Part shown: piece by piece, positions 8,199 through 16,718 of the stretch | Numbering within the stretch: position 1 is the stretch's first letter | Layout of the letters: the number at the start of each line of letters is the position of its first letter | From: Ruegeria lacuscaerulensis | GTDB taxonomy: Bacteria > Pseudomonadota > Alphaproteobacteria > Rhodobacterales > Rhodobacteraceae | Assembly (NCBI RefSeq): GCF_013033355.1 | Contig: NZ_WQDY01000011.1 | Span: forward strand, 62,001-126,000 | DNA length: 64,000 nucleotides | Direction: 5' to 3' | The notes under the pieces: generated by a model | What the model was told of the DNA's origin: nothing | The model's database searches: none | What the model saw: only the letters and a program-made list of their open reading frames with translations | Position numbers and translations under genes: made by a program

Positions 8199-10106
8199 TT
8201 AGTTACGTTTGTCGTCGTCCAGATCTTCGAACTCGGCGTCAACAATGTCATCATCGCCCGGTGCGGCATCGGCTGCGGCCGGTTCATCTTCGCCATCTTC
8301 AGCTTGCGCCTTGTAGATGGCTTCGCCTAGCTTCATCGCGGCTTCGGTGACGTTCTGAATGCCAGACTTGATCTTGTCGGCGTTTTCAGTTTCCAGCTCG
8401 TCCTTCAACGCGGCAATCGCCAGTTCGATGGCTTCGATGGTGGTCGGGTCGACCTTGTCGGCATGCTCTTCCATCGACTTCTCAGTCGAGTGGATGAGGC
8501 TTTCCGCCTGGTTCTTGGCATCGACCAGCTCGCGGCGTTCCTTGTCGGCTTCCGCGTTCTCTTCGGCGTCCTTGACCATCTTTTCGATATCGTCGTCGGA
8601 CAGACCGCCCGAGGCTTGAATGGTGATCTTCTGTTCTTTGCCGGTGCCTTTGTCCTTGGCCGAAACCGAGACAATGCCGTTGGCGTCGATGTCGAAGGTC
8701 ACCTCGATCTGAGGCATGCCGCGCGGTGCGGGTGGGATATCTTCGAGGTTGAACTGACCCAGGATCTTGTTGTCCGCAGCCATTTCACGCTCACCCTGGA
8801 ACACGCGGATGGTTACGGCGTTCTGGTTGTCTTCGGCCGTCGAGAAGACCTGAGACTTTTTGGTCGGGATGGTCGTGTTGCGGTCGATCAGTCGGGTGAA
8901 CACGCCGCCCAGCGTCTCGATGCCCAGCGACAACGGGGTCACGTCCAACAGAACCACATCTTTGACGTCACCCTGCAGAACACCGGCCTGAATGGCGGCG
9001 CCCATGGCAACGACTTCGTCCGGGTTGACGCCTTTGTGAGGCTCTTTACCGAAGAACTTGGTGACCTCTTCGATCACTTTCGGCATCCGGGTCATACCGC
9101 CGACCAGAACAACTTCGTCCACGTCAGCAGCCGACAGACCGGCGTCTTTCAGAGCGGCCGCGCAGGGCTTCATCGACTTCTTGATCAGGTCGCCAACCAG
9201 CGATTCCAGCTTGGCACGGGTCAGCTTCATAACCATGTGCAGCGGCTGGCCATTTGCGCCCATCGAGATGAATGGCTGGTTGATTTCGGTTTGCGAGGTC
9301 GAGGACAGCTCGATCTTGGCTTTCTCAGCGGCTTCTTTCAGACGCTGCAGGGCCATCTTGTCTTGCGACAGGTCGACACCGTGTTCCTTTTTGAACTCAT
9401 CAGCCAGGTAGTTGACGATGCGCATGTCAAAGTCTTCACCACCCAGGAAGGTGTCGCCGTTGGTCGATTTGACCTCGAACAGACCATCATCGATTTCCAG
9501 GATGGTCACGTCGAAGGTACCGCCACCAAGGTCATAAACCGCGATGGTTTGGGTTTCTTCTTTGTCCAGACCATAGGCCAGAGCAGCAGCTGTCGGTTCG
9601 TTGATGATCCGCAACACTTCCAGACCGGCGATTTTACCGGCGTCTTTGGTGGCCTGACGCTGAGCGTCGTTGAAATAGGCGGGAACAGTGATGACCGCTT
9701 GCGTAACTTCCTCACCCAGATAGCTTTCTGCGGTTTCCTTCATCTTGCCCAGAGTGAAGGCCGAGATCTGGCTTGGGGAGTACTTTTCACCGCGGGCTTC
9801 GACCCACGCGTCGCCGTTACCGCCATTCACGATGGCATACGGCACCATTTTCTTATCTTTTTCGACTTCGGCATCATCCACACGACGACCGATCAGACGC
9901 TTGACGCCAAAGATCGTGTTGTCGGGGTTGGTGACCGCCTGACGTTTTGCAGGCTGACCGACCAGTCGCTCATCTTCGGTGAAGGCGACGATTGAGGGCG
10001 TGGTCCGCGCCCCTTCGGCGTTTTCGATGACCTTCGGCTGCGAGCCGTCCATGATGGCCACGCACGAGTTGGTGGTTCCCAGGTCAATCCCGATTACTTT
10101 ACTCAT
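8199..10106 (-). CDS. dnaK: Chaperone protein DnaK (Hsp70)
   Basis: A 635-residue Hsp70, close to the usual 638. It has the N-terminal phosphate loop [28 protein letters not shown], the second phosphate loop [13 protein letters not shown], the [12 protein letters not shown] adenosine-site motif, a substrate-binding domain beginning [16 protein letters not shown], and a charged C-terminal tail ending [13 protein letters not shown]. It acts with DnaJ and GrpE in the cytoplasm. A sigma-32-type promoter lies about 110 nt upstream, so heat-shock control is likely. Confidence 0.99.
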   Translation of the reverse strand: MSKVIGIDLGTTNSCVAIMDGSQPKVIENAEGARTTPSIVAFTEDERLVGQPAKRQAVTNPDNTIFGVKRLIGRRVDDAEVEKDKKMVPYAIVNGGNGDAWVEARGEKYSPSQISAFTLGKMKETAESYLGEEVTQAVITVPAYFNDAQRQATKDAGKIAGLEVLRIINEPTAAALAYGLDKEETQTIAVYDLGGGTFDVTILEIDDGLFEVKSTNGDTFLGGEDFDMRIVNYLADEFKKEHGVDLSQDKMALQRLKEAAEKAKIELSSTSQTEINQPFISMGANGQPLHMVMKLTRAKLESLVGDLIKKSMKPCAAALKDAGLSAADVDEVVLVGGMTRMPKVIEEVTKFFGKEPHKGVNPDEVVAMGAAIQAGVLQGDVKDVVLLDVTPLSLGIETLGGVFTRLIDRNTTIPTKKSQVFSTAEDNQNAVTIRVFQGEREMAADNKILGQFNLEDIPPAPRGMPQIEVTFDIDANGIVSVSAKDKGTGKEQKITIQASGGLSDDDIEKMVKDAEENAEADKERRELVDAKNQAESLIHSTEKSMEEHADKVDPTTIEAIELAIAALKDELETENADKIKSGIQNVTEAAMKLGEAIYKAQAEDGEDEPAAADAAPGDDDIVDAEFEDLDDDKRN

Positions 10107-10214
10107 ATGTTCGATCCCTTTCTATTTAAGGCGATGTCCCGAGGCCGGGACCCGTTATGGCATCCCTGCCTCGATCTCAATTGCGCAATGGCCCTACACC
10201 ATCACGCGTCCCGG

Positions 10215-10246
10215 CGTATATAAGGGCGAGACCAAAAGCCTGCAAG
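10215..10246 (-). promoter_or_regulatory. Sigma-32 (RpoH) type promoter of dnaK
   Basis: On the minus strand a CTTG -35 element (10243-10246) is followed by 18 nt and CTTATATACG (10215-10224). This matches the alphaproteobacterial RpoH pattern CTTG-N17/18-CYTATNTNNG at every fixed position. It lies about 110 nt upstream of the dnaK ATG. Confidence 0.7.
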
Positions 10247-10319
10247 CGGTGTAAATCGCAGGTTTTCGGGAATCTGTGGCCTTTTTTGCAAGGTTTTGGC
10301 AAGGATTGGGGAATCTTGG

Positions 10320-10922
10320 ATGGCACGGCTGCTTTTGCGCGATTTCGATATACGAAAAGCTTATCTGGACGGGCACGCTCAGGCGCAACTGGTCGATATG
10401 CTGCGGCCGATTCTGAAATCTGCACCATTGTTTCGACCAACTACGGCTTCGGGCAAGGAAATGTCAGTCCGCATGACATCCGCCGGATCTTTGGGATGGG
10501 TATCAGATAAAGCGGGATATCGGTATCAGGATTTGCACCCTAAAGGCATGTCATGGCCTGCTATCCCCGACCCCATCCTTGATATCTGGCGGGACCTCGC
10601 ATCATCCGAACGCGATCCCGATTGCTGCCTGATCAACTACTACGGAGAAGGAACGCGCATGGGGCTTCATCAGGACAAGGACGAGGCGGATTTTTCATGG
10701 CCCGTTCTGTCTGTCTCACTGGGTGATGACGCGCTGTTTCGCATCGGCAATACCACCCGCGGCGGCAAGACCGAGTCGATCTGGCTGAACTCGGGTGATG
10801 TCGTAATCATGGGCGGACCTGCGCGTCTGGCCTATCATGGCATAGACCGAATTAGGTTCAGTTCATCCCGGTTGCTGCCCAAAGGGGGGCGGATCAATCT
10901 GACCTTGCGTGTCGCACGTTAA
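10320..10922 (+). CDS. alkB: AlkB-like 2-oxoglutarate/Fe(II)-dependent DNA dealkylase
   Basis: A 200-residue dioxygenase that would remove 1-methyladenine/3-methylcytosine-type lesions. The iron triad is visible as H117-x-D119 (in LHQDKDEAD) and H173 (AYHGIDR), and the 2-oxoglutarate-binding region is RINLTLR near residues 191-197. It also has the NYYGEGTRMG loop seen in AlkB. The start at 10320 follows GGGGA; an in-frame start 24 nt upstream adds residues not typical of the family. It is divergent from dnaK and overlaps the convergent export-permease gene by 4 nt. Confidence 0.92.
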   Translation: MARLLLRDFDIRKAYLDGHAQAQLVDMLRPILKSAPLFRPTTASGKEMSVRMTSAGSLGWVSDKAGYRYQDLHPKGMSWPAIPDPILDIWRDLASSERDPDCCLINYYGEGTRMGLHQDKDEADFSWPVLSVSLGDDALFRIGNTTRGGKTESIWLNSGDVVIMGGPARLAYHGIDRIRFSSSRLLPKGGRINLTLRVAR

Positions 10923-11746
10923 CTGCGGGCACCCCAGCTTTGCGAGATATGCTGGCGTGTAAAGAAAATGCCCAGCAGCCCGATCAACAGCAAGACAAGA
11001 CCGACCCACAGCGGGTACTCCCAACTTGTGTTGCGCGGAAAGTAGTTGCGAAACACAAACCCGCGGCACTGATCAATAATGTGAAACAGCGGGTTCCAGA
11101 TGAACATCAATAAAGTAAACCCTCCCAAACTGTTTGCTACAAACATCTTGCCCGAGAAAATCATGTTCATACGCCGGTACACGGTCGAGGAAATGGACAC
11201 AAAAGTTGGCAGCCAAGGCTTCAGCGCCATGAACACAACGCCTACAGCGCATCCCGTGAACCATGCCAAAACCAGCATGTAGAACGCACCACCAGGATCT
11301 TGCACCTCAAGCGGTTCGATCGCGACGTGGTATACAAACAGGATCACCAGGATCGAAACGAGCTGAGTGTATAATGTCCCAAAGGCCGCTGCCAAAAGCG
11401 ATACCATCATGTTCATCGGAGAATGCAACATCATCGGATTGTTGCCCGTTGAAACCCCAGACACACCACTGACAGACTTCACATGGGTCAGAAACAGAAA
11501 TACCCCGGACAACAAAAACAGGATCGGGTTACCGCGAATCTTTGCAACACCCGTAATTTTACCGACCAAGGTCATGATCAGATAGAACACCGTGACCAGC
11601 GCAAGAATTTGCACAATGTTCATAATTACGGCCAGCACAGCATTCGACCGCTGCGAACGGATGCTGCGCACGACCGCATGATAGATCAGCTCAAGTGTGG
11701 TAAATGCACCGCCCACCAGCGATTTATTTCGCTCAAAATAAAACAC
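10919..11746 (-). CDS. ABC-2 type polysaccharide export permease (KpsM-like)
   Basis: A 275-residue integral membrane protein with about six hydrophobic spans, resembling the permease of capsule/O-antigen ABC exporters (cf. KpsM/Wzm). It has a hydrophilic N-terminus, a conserved first span (VLAVIMNIVQILALVTVFYL) and a C-terminal region RRMNMIFSGKMFVANS then IWNPLFHIIDQCRG typical of this family. It starts with GTG. It is divergent from cysQ. No matching ATPase gene lies in the window, so the transporter is incomplete here. Export of a surface glycan is inferred from the adjoining kdsB, galE and glycosyltransferase genes. Confidence 0.82.
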   Translation of the reverse strand: MFYFERNKSLVGGAFTTLELIYHAVVRSIRSQRSNAVLAVIMNIVQILALVTVFYLIMTLVGKITGVAKIRGNPILFLLSGVFLFLTHVKSVSGVSGVSTGNNPMMLHSPMNMMVSLLAAAFGTLYTQLVSILVILFVYHVAIEPLEVQDPGGAFYMLVLAWFTGCAVGVVFMALKPWLPTFVSISSTVYRRMNMIFSGKMFVANSLGGFTLLMFIWNPLFHIIDQCRGFVFRNYFPRNTSWEYPLWVGLVLLLIGLLGIFFTRQHISQSWGARS

Positions 11747-11868
11747 GTACGCACTCTTTCCCGCTGAATCGCCTGCAATTTGCCACGAATTTCTTGCCGT
11801 TCCGTAACCGGCGCATCATAAGGCCGTCAGAATTTTCGATCAACAAATCACTGGAACGGAGCATTGTT

Positions 11869-12666
11869 GTGACCTACGACGCCCTCATCCCTGTCATTCG
11901 ACGCCTCGCCTTGGAAGCTGGCGACAAGATCATGGAGATTTACGAGGCAGATGATTTCGACGTCAAAGTCAAATCCGATGCCAGCCCCGTGACCGAAGCG
12001 GATGAGGCTGCAGACGCTCTGATTTCGGTCGGGTTGCGCGCTGCGTTTCCCGATATTCTGCTGGTGACCGAGGAACAGGCCGCCTCGCATTCGGAGAAAG
12101 GCGAAACGTTCCTGATCGTTGACCCGCTGGACGGGACCAAGGAATTCATCAACCGGCGCGGCGATTTTACGGTAAATATCGCTTTGGTCGAGAATGGCGT
12201 GCCGACGCGCGGCGTTGTCTATGCACCCGCTAAAGGGCGCATGTTCTATACCCAACCGAATGGCCAATCGGTCGAGGAAACCGGCACGTTGGACAAGGCA
12301 CAAGCGGGGGATGTGACATCGATATCAGTCTCTAAACCAGACAATTCGGCGCTGATGATCGTGGCGTCGAAGTCGCACCGGGATCAGGCGACCGAGGATT
12401 ACATCAACAAATATCAGGTCAAGGACAGTAAAAGCGCGGGCTCGTCGCTGAAATTCTGTCTGGTCGCCACAGGCGAAGCGGACCTCTATCCCCGCGTGGG
12501 CCGTACGATGGAATGGGACACCGCCGCAGGCCACGCTGTTCTGGCCGGTGCGGGCGGACACGTGGTGCGGTTCGACGATCATTCCCCCCTGACCTATGGC
12601 AAGGACGGCTATGCAAACCCGTTCTTCATCGCCTACGCTCCGGGTGTTGAGCTGAAGGAGGCCTGA
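11869..12666 (+). CDS. cysQ: 3'(2'),5'-bisphosphate nucleotidase CysQ
   Basis: A 265-residue member of the inositol monophosphatase superfamily that converts PAP (and PAPS) to AMP, removing the by-product of sulfotransferases and PAPS reductase. Metal-binding motifs are S39-x-x-TEAD, EE at 68-69, DPLDGTKEF at 85-93 and WDTAAGHAVL near the C-terminus. The GTG at 11869 is chosen as start because CGGAG lies 8 nt upstream; the longer open frame has no family match. Its TGA overlaps the kdsB ATG. It lies in the same strand block as a sulfotransferase gene 6 kb on, so PAP recycling during glycan sulfation is a reasonable inference. Confidence 0.93.
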   Translation: MTYDALIPVIRRLALEAGDKIMEIYEADDFDVKVKSDASPVTEADEAADALISVGLRAAFPDILLVTEEQAASHSEKGETFLIVDPLDGTKEFINRRGDFTVNIALVENGVPTRGVVYAPAKGRMFYTQPNGQSVEETGTLDKAQAGDVTSISVSKPDNSALMIVASKSHRDQATEDYINKYQVKDSKSAGSSLKFCLVATGEADLYPRVGRTMEWDTAAGHAVLAGAGGHVVRFDDHSPLTYGKDGYANPFFIAYAPGVELKEA

Positions 12667-13466
12667 TGTCTGTTCTCATCGCTATTCCCGCCCGCTACGC
12701 CTCGACCCGCTATCCGGGCAAACCGCTGGTGCCGCTGACCGGGGCTAGCGGCAAAGCCATGACCCTGATCGAACGGTCCTGGCGCGCGGCCTGTTCGGTG
12801 TCGGGCGTCGACAAGGTGGTTGTTGCCACCGATGACGACCGTATCCGCGCCGCGTCCGAGGCGTTTGGGGCCGAGGTCGTGATGACCTCGGAAACTTGCC
12901 AGAACGGCACCGAACGTTGCGCCGAGACCCATGCCAATCTGGGCGCGGGCTATGACATTGTGGTCAATCTGCAGGGCGACGCACCCCTGACGCCGCATTG
13001 GTTTGTCGAGGACCTGATCGCGGGCCTGCGCGCCGCACCCGACGCCGGGGTTGCCACGCCAGTGCTGCGCTGCGATGGCGGTGCGCTCAACAGCCTGCTG
13101 AACGACCGTAAACATGGCCGGGTTGGTGGCACCACTGCCGTTTTCGCGGCAGATCATAGCGCGCTCTATTTCTCTAAAGAGGTGGTGCCCTATACCGCAC
13201 AGTCCTATGCGGCCACTGACGACACCCCGGTGTTTCACCATGTGGGCGTCTATGCCTATCGCCCAGATGCGCTGGCGGCTTATCCCACATGGCCCACGGG
13301 CCCTCTGGAACAGTTGGAAGGGCTGGAACAGCTGCGCTTCATGGAAAACGGCCGCAAAGTTCTGTGCGTCGAGGTTGAGGCCAAAGGCCGCCAGTTCTGG
13401 GAGCTGAACAATCCACAGGACGTGCCCAAGCTGGAACAGATGATGGCCGAGATGGGCCTGGATTGA
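12666..13466 (+). CDS. kdsB: 3-deoxy-manno-octulosonate cytidylyltransferase (CMP-KDO synthetase)
   Basis: A 266-residue nucleotidyltransferase that activates KDO as CMP-KDO for LPS core or capsule. The N-terminal CTP site IPARYASTRYPGKPL is canonical, followed by VVVATDDDRI, VNLQGDAPL (metal site), and HHVGVYAYRPDAL and GPLEQLEGLEQLR, all family signatures. Its ATG shares a base with the cysQ stop. A 10-bp perfect inverted repeat lies 15 nt after its stop. A more specialised cytidylyltransferase for another sugar acid is possible but less likely. Confidence 0.92.
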   Translation: MSVLIAIPARYASTRYPGKPLVPLTGASGKAMTLIERSWRAACSVSGVDKVVVATDDDRIRAASEAFGAEVVMTSETCQNGTERCAETHANLGAGYDIVVNLQGDAPLTPHWFVEDLIAGLRAAPDAGVATPVLRCDGGALNSLLNDRKHGRVGGTTAVFAADHSALYFSKEVVPYTAQSYAATDDTPVFHHVGVYAYRPDALAAYPTWPTGPLEQLEGLEQLRFMENGRKVLCVEVEAKGRQFWELNNPQDVPKLEQMMAEMGLD

Positions 13467-13480
13467 ATAAAACTGACGCT

Positions 13481-13512
13481 GGCGTGTTTATCCAACAGGA
13501 ACTAAACACGCC
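13481..13512 (+). terminator. Perfect 10-bp inverted repeat between kdsB and galE
   Basis: GGCGTGTTTA (13481-13490) and TAAACACGCC (13503-13512) are exact reverse complements around a 12-nt spacer, starting 15 nt after the kdsB stop and ending 24 nt before galE. No U run follows. It may be a weak terminator/attenuator or an operator. Confidence 0.45.
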
Positions 13513-13536
13513 CGGTTTCGAAAACTGGATACTGAA

Positions 13537-14520
13537 TTGACGCATATTCTTGTCACCGGCGGGGCCGGATATATTGGATCGCATGCCTGCAAGGCGCTGG
13601 CGCAGGCAGGCTATACACCTGTGACCTATGACAACCTGATCACCGGCTGGCAGGACGCGGTGAAATTCGGCCCGTTCGAACAGGGCGACCTGCTGGACCG
13701 CGCCCGGCTGGATGAGGTTTTTGCCAAGTACCAACCCGCCGCCGTGATGCATTTCGCCGCCCTCAGCCAGGTGGGTGAGGCGATGTCCGAGCCTGGTAAA
13801 TACTGGACCAACAACGTCACCGGCTCGCTATCCCTGATCGAAGCCACGGTCGCCGCGGGTTGCCGGAGCTTTGTGTTCTCATCGACCTGTGCGACCTACG
13901 GCGAGCACGACAATGTGGTGCTGGATGAAGACACCGCGCAATTGCCGCTGAACGCCTATGGGGCCTCAAAACGGGCGATCGAGGATATCCTGAGGGATTT
14001 CGAGGCCGCGCATGGACTGAACCACGTGATTTTCCGCTATTTCAACGTGGCGGGTGCGGACCCCGAGGGCCAAGTGGGCGAATTCCACCGCCCTGAGACC
14101 CACCTGATCCCTTTGATGCTGGATGCCATTGACGGCAAGCGCGACGGGCTGACTGTGTTCGGCACCGATTATGATACGCCCGACGGGACATGTATCCGCG
14201 ACTACGTGCATGTTTGCGATCTGGTGGATGCCCATGTGCTGGGGCTGAATTGGCTGGAACAGGGCAAGGGCAGCCGGGTGTTCAATCTGGGCACCGGCTC
14301 GGGCTTTTCGGTGATGGAGGTGATCGGACATTCCAAAGCCGTCACCAACCGCGAGGTGCCCTATTCAATCGGCCCACGCCGGGCTGGAGACTGCACCAAA
14401 CTGGTTTCAGGGTCCGTCCGGGCCGGGGAGGAACTGGGCTGGTCGCCGGAAAGATCCACGTTAGAGACTATGATTGGCGACGCCTGGCGGTGGCACCAAA
14501 ACGGCAATTACGAGAAATGA
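13537..14520 (+). CDS. galE: UDP-glucose 4-epimerase
   Basis: A 327-residue short-chain epimerase that interconverts UDP-glucose and UDP-galactose (or the N-acetyl forms). It has the NAD loop LVTGGAGYIGSHA, the FSSTCATYG Ser/Thr and the YGASKRAIE Tyr-x-x-x-Lys catalytic pair, FRYFNVAGADPEG and RDYVHVCDLVDAH, all typical of GalE. The likely start is a TTG at 13537, since no ATG precedes the NAD loop. It would supply UDP-galactose type donors to the glycosyltransferases downstream. Confidence 0.93.
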   Translation: MTHILVTGGAGYIGSHACKALAQAGYTPVTYDNLITGWQDAVKFGPFEQGDLLDRARLDEVFAKYQPAAVMHFAALSQVGEAMSEPGKYWTNNVTGSLSLIEATVAAGCRSFVFSSTCATYGEHDNVVLDEDTAQLPLNAYGASKRAIEDILRDFEAAHGLNHVIFRYFNVAGADPEGQVGEFHRPETHLIPLMLDAIDGKRDGLTVFGTDYDTPDGTCIRDYVHVCDLVDAHVLGLNWLEQGKGSRVFNLGTGSGFSVMEVIGHSKAVTNREVPYSIGPRRAGDCTKLVSGSVRAGEELGWSPERSTLETMIGDAWRWHQNGNYEK

Positions 14521-14527
14521 GCTTTTG

Positions 14528-15595
14528 GTGACCGATCCCGCACCCGATAACCTTCCGCCCATCAGTTGGACGCAGAAGTATCGGTTGCGGCTGAAACGGA
14601 GGCGGCTGTTGTGGCGATCCTTTCGCAGTCGCCACGACCTAACGGCCCTGGCAAACCGGACCGCTGGGATCGGACAAGACGCAATTTTGGCCTTTACCAC
14701 TCTGCGCAACGAGATCACCCGTCTGCCCTGGTTCCTGCGCCATTATCGCGCGCTGGGTGTTGACCACTTTCTGATCGTGGACAATGGCAGCGATGATGGC
14801 TCGGTCGAGCTGCTGCGCGACCAACCGGATGTTTCGCTATGGCAAACGCAGGCCAGCTATCGTGCGTCGCGCTTCGGCTTGGATTGGCTGACATGGTTGC
14901 AAATGCGCTATGGTCACGGGCACTGGACCTTGATGGTGGATGCCGATGAACTGCTTGTCTATCCTGACTACGACACCCGGATCTTGCACGACCTGACCGC
15001 ATGGCTGGACGCAAGGGGACAACGCGCTTTTGGTGCTTTGATGCTGGACCTGTACCCCAAAGGTCCGCTGGGTGCCGAACCTTATAATTCTGAAACCGAC
15101 CCAACCGACCTGCTGAGCTGGTTCGATCCGGCGCCTTACAGATCACGAAGGCAATCGCCTTTAGGTAATCTCTGGGTGCAGGGCGGTGTGCGGGAGCGCA
15201 TGTTCTTTTCAGATAGGCCGGACCGATCTCCAACCCTGAACAAGATTCCACTAATACGTTGGTCGCGGCGGTATGCCTTTGTAAACTCTTGCCATTCCGC
15301 ATTACCCCGAGACCTGAATGCCACCTACACCGGGCCGAATAACCAATCCCCATCAGGGGTATTGCTGCATACGAAATTCCTGCCCGAGATCGTCGAAAAA
15401 TCGCAGTCCGAAAAAACCCGCCGACAGCATTTCCACGATCCAGATCAATTTGGTGACTACTATGACGGGATAGCCGATCGGCCGACTCTCTGGACCTCTC
15501 AATCCGCACGCTACACGGGTTGGAAAACGTTGCAACAAGCCAAACTGATGGGTCTAATTGAGTGGGAAACCGCCACTGGGGCTAACGACTTGTAA
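14528..15595 (+). CDS. Glycosyltransferase, GT2-like (Glyco_tranf_2_4 type), copy 1
   Basis: A protein of about 355 residues of the family with the opening LRNEITRLPWFLRHYRALGVDHF, the DNGSDDGS nucleotide-binding loop and a VDADELL metal site. A basic N-terminus (KYRLRLKRRRLLWRS) precedes the catalytic domain. The start is uncertain: GTG at 14528, TTG at 14525, or a TTG at 14474 inside galE; 14528 avoids a long overlap. It is clearly paralogous to the next gene (same GNLWVQGG, LNKIPL, RYAYV/RYAFV blocks). Sugar donor and acceptor are unknown. The surroundings point to a surface glycan. Confidence 0.82.
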   Translation: MTDPAPDNLPPISWTQKYRLRLKRRRLLWRSFRSRHDLTALANRTAGIGQDAILAFTTLRNEITRLPWFLRHYRALGVDHFLIVDNGSDDGSVELLRDQPDVSLWQTQASYRASRFGLDWLTWLQMRYGHGHWTLMVDADELLVYPDYDTRILHDLTAWLDARGQRAFGALMLDLYPKGPLGAEPYNSETDPTDLLSWFDPAPYRSRRQSPLGNLWVQGGVRERMFFSDRPDRSPTLNKIPLIRWSRRYAFVNSCHSALPRDLNATYTGPNNQSPSGVLLHTKFLPEIVEKSQSEKTRRQHFHDPDQFGDYYDGIADRPTLWTSQSARYTGWKTLQQAKLMGLIEWETATGANDL

Positions 15596-15707
15596 ATGCA
15601 TTGCTTTGATACATGAAAAAATGGCATAACTCGACAATCACCCGGCACCACTCTGGCACATCCAGGCCCCGGGGATGCTCGCGTAAATCAAAAGGTTGGG
15701 CGGTCAC

Positions 15708-16718
15708 GTGAGCCTGTTGGATTCTTACCGAATGAGACTGCGGCGCAAGCGCCGTATTTTGCGCTGCGTTCGAAAACGACGCGATCTTTCGACCGTCTCG
15801 AACAACACAGGTAAGATCAAACGCCGCGACAGCCTGCTGATGAGCGTGGTGCGGAATGAAAAAATCCGCCTTCCTTATTTTCTGGAATATTATCGTAAGC
15901 TGGGTGTTAACCATTTTCTTTTCGTGGACAATGACAGTGACGATGGTACGGCCGAGTTCCTGGCCGCGCAGCCGGATGTTTCGGTCTGGCATACAAACGC
16001 CAGCTATCGGCGCGCGACCTTCGGGATAGATTGGTCGAACTACCTTCTGCGCAAATATGCCCATGGGCACTGGGTTCTGACCGTGGACCCGGATGAGTTT
16101 TTTATCTACCCGTTTTGCGACACGCGGCCGCTGCGGGCACTGACAGATTGGCTGGACGGATGCGCCGTTCGCAGCTTTGGCACGATGCTGCTGGATATGT
16201 ACCCGCGTGGCCCGGTCGATGCACAGGTTTACACCGAAGGGCAGGATCCGTTTGAAATCGCTCGTTGGTTCGATTCCGGCAATTACATGATCACCCGGAA
16301 CCCGGAATACGGAAATCTGTGGATACAAGGTGGGCCGCGGGCACGGGTATTCTTTCGCGACACCCCGTCAAAGGCACCAGCGCTTAACAAAATCCCGCTG
16401 GTTAAATGGGATCGTCGCTATGCTTATGTCAGCTCGACTCATTCGTTGCTGCCACGAGGGTTGAACCAGGTCTATGACGAATGGGGCGGCGAAAAGACCA
16501 GCGGCGCGCTGCTGCACGCCAAACTGATCAATACGCTGGGCGAAAAAGCCCGCGAAGAAATGGGCCGTCGCCAGCATTATCGCAAATCCGGGGAATATCA
16601 GGCTTATGCGCAAGGCCTGGACGAGCAGCCCGTCTTTTGGTGCACGTGGTCCGAGAAGTACATCAATTGGCGACAGCTTGAGATTCTGGGCCTTATGTCC
16701 AAAGGAAACTGGGCATGA
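15708..16718 (+). CDS. Glycosyltransferase, GT2-like (Glyco_tranf_2_4 type), copy 2
   Basis: A 336-residue paralogue of the preceding gene. Shared landmarks are a basic N-terminus (YRMRLRRKRR), VRNEKIRLPYFLEYYRKLGVNHF, DNDSDDGTAEFL, VDPDEFFIYP, GNLWIQGGPRARVFF and APALNKIPLVKWDRRYAYV. GTG at 15708 is taken as start, with AAAGG about 12 nt before it; an in-frame TTG at 15696 is also possible. Its stop overlaps the ATG of the next gene. The 112-nt gap before it holds no recognisable element. Confidence 0.84.
   Translation: MSLLDSYRMRLRRKRRILRCVRKRRDLSTVSNNTGKIKRRDSLLMSVVRNEKIRLPYFLEYYRKLGVNHFLFVDNDSDDGTAEFLAAQPDVSVWHTNASYRRATFGIDWSNYLLRKYAHGHWVLTVDPDEFFIYPFCDTRPLRALTDWLDGCAVRSFGTMLLDMYPRGPVDAQVYTEGQDPFEIARWFDSGNYMITRNPEYGNLWIQGGPRARVFFRDTPSKAPALNKIPLVKWDRRYAYVSSTHSLLPRGLNQVYDEWGGEKTSGALLHAKLINTLGEKAREEMGRRQHYRKSGEYQAYAQGLDEQPVFWCTWSEKYINWRQLEILGLMSKGNWA

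Noticed and set aside
8463..9995. 510-codon open frame antisense to dnaK
   Set aside because: It is a shadow of the high-GC dnaK codon pattern. It has no family motifs, and dnaK itself is unmistakable.
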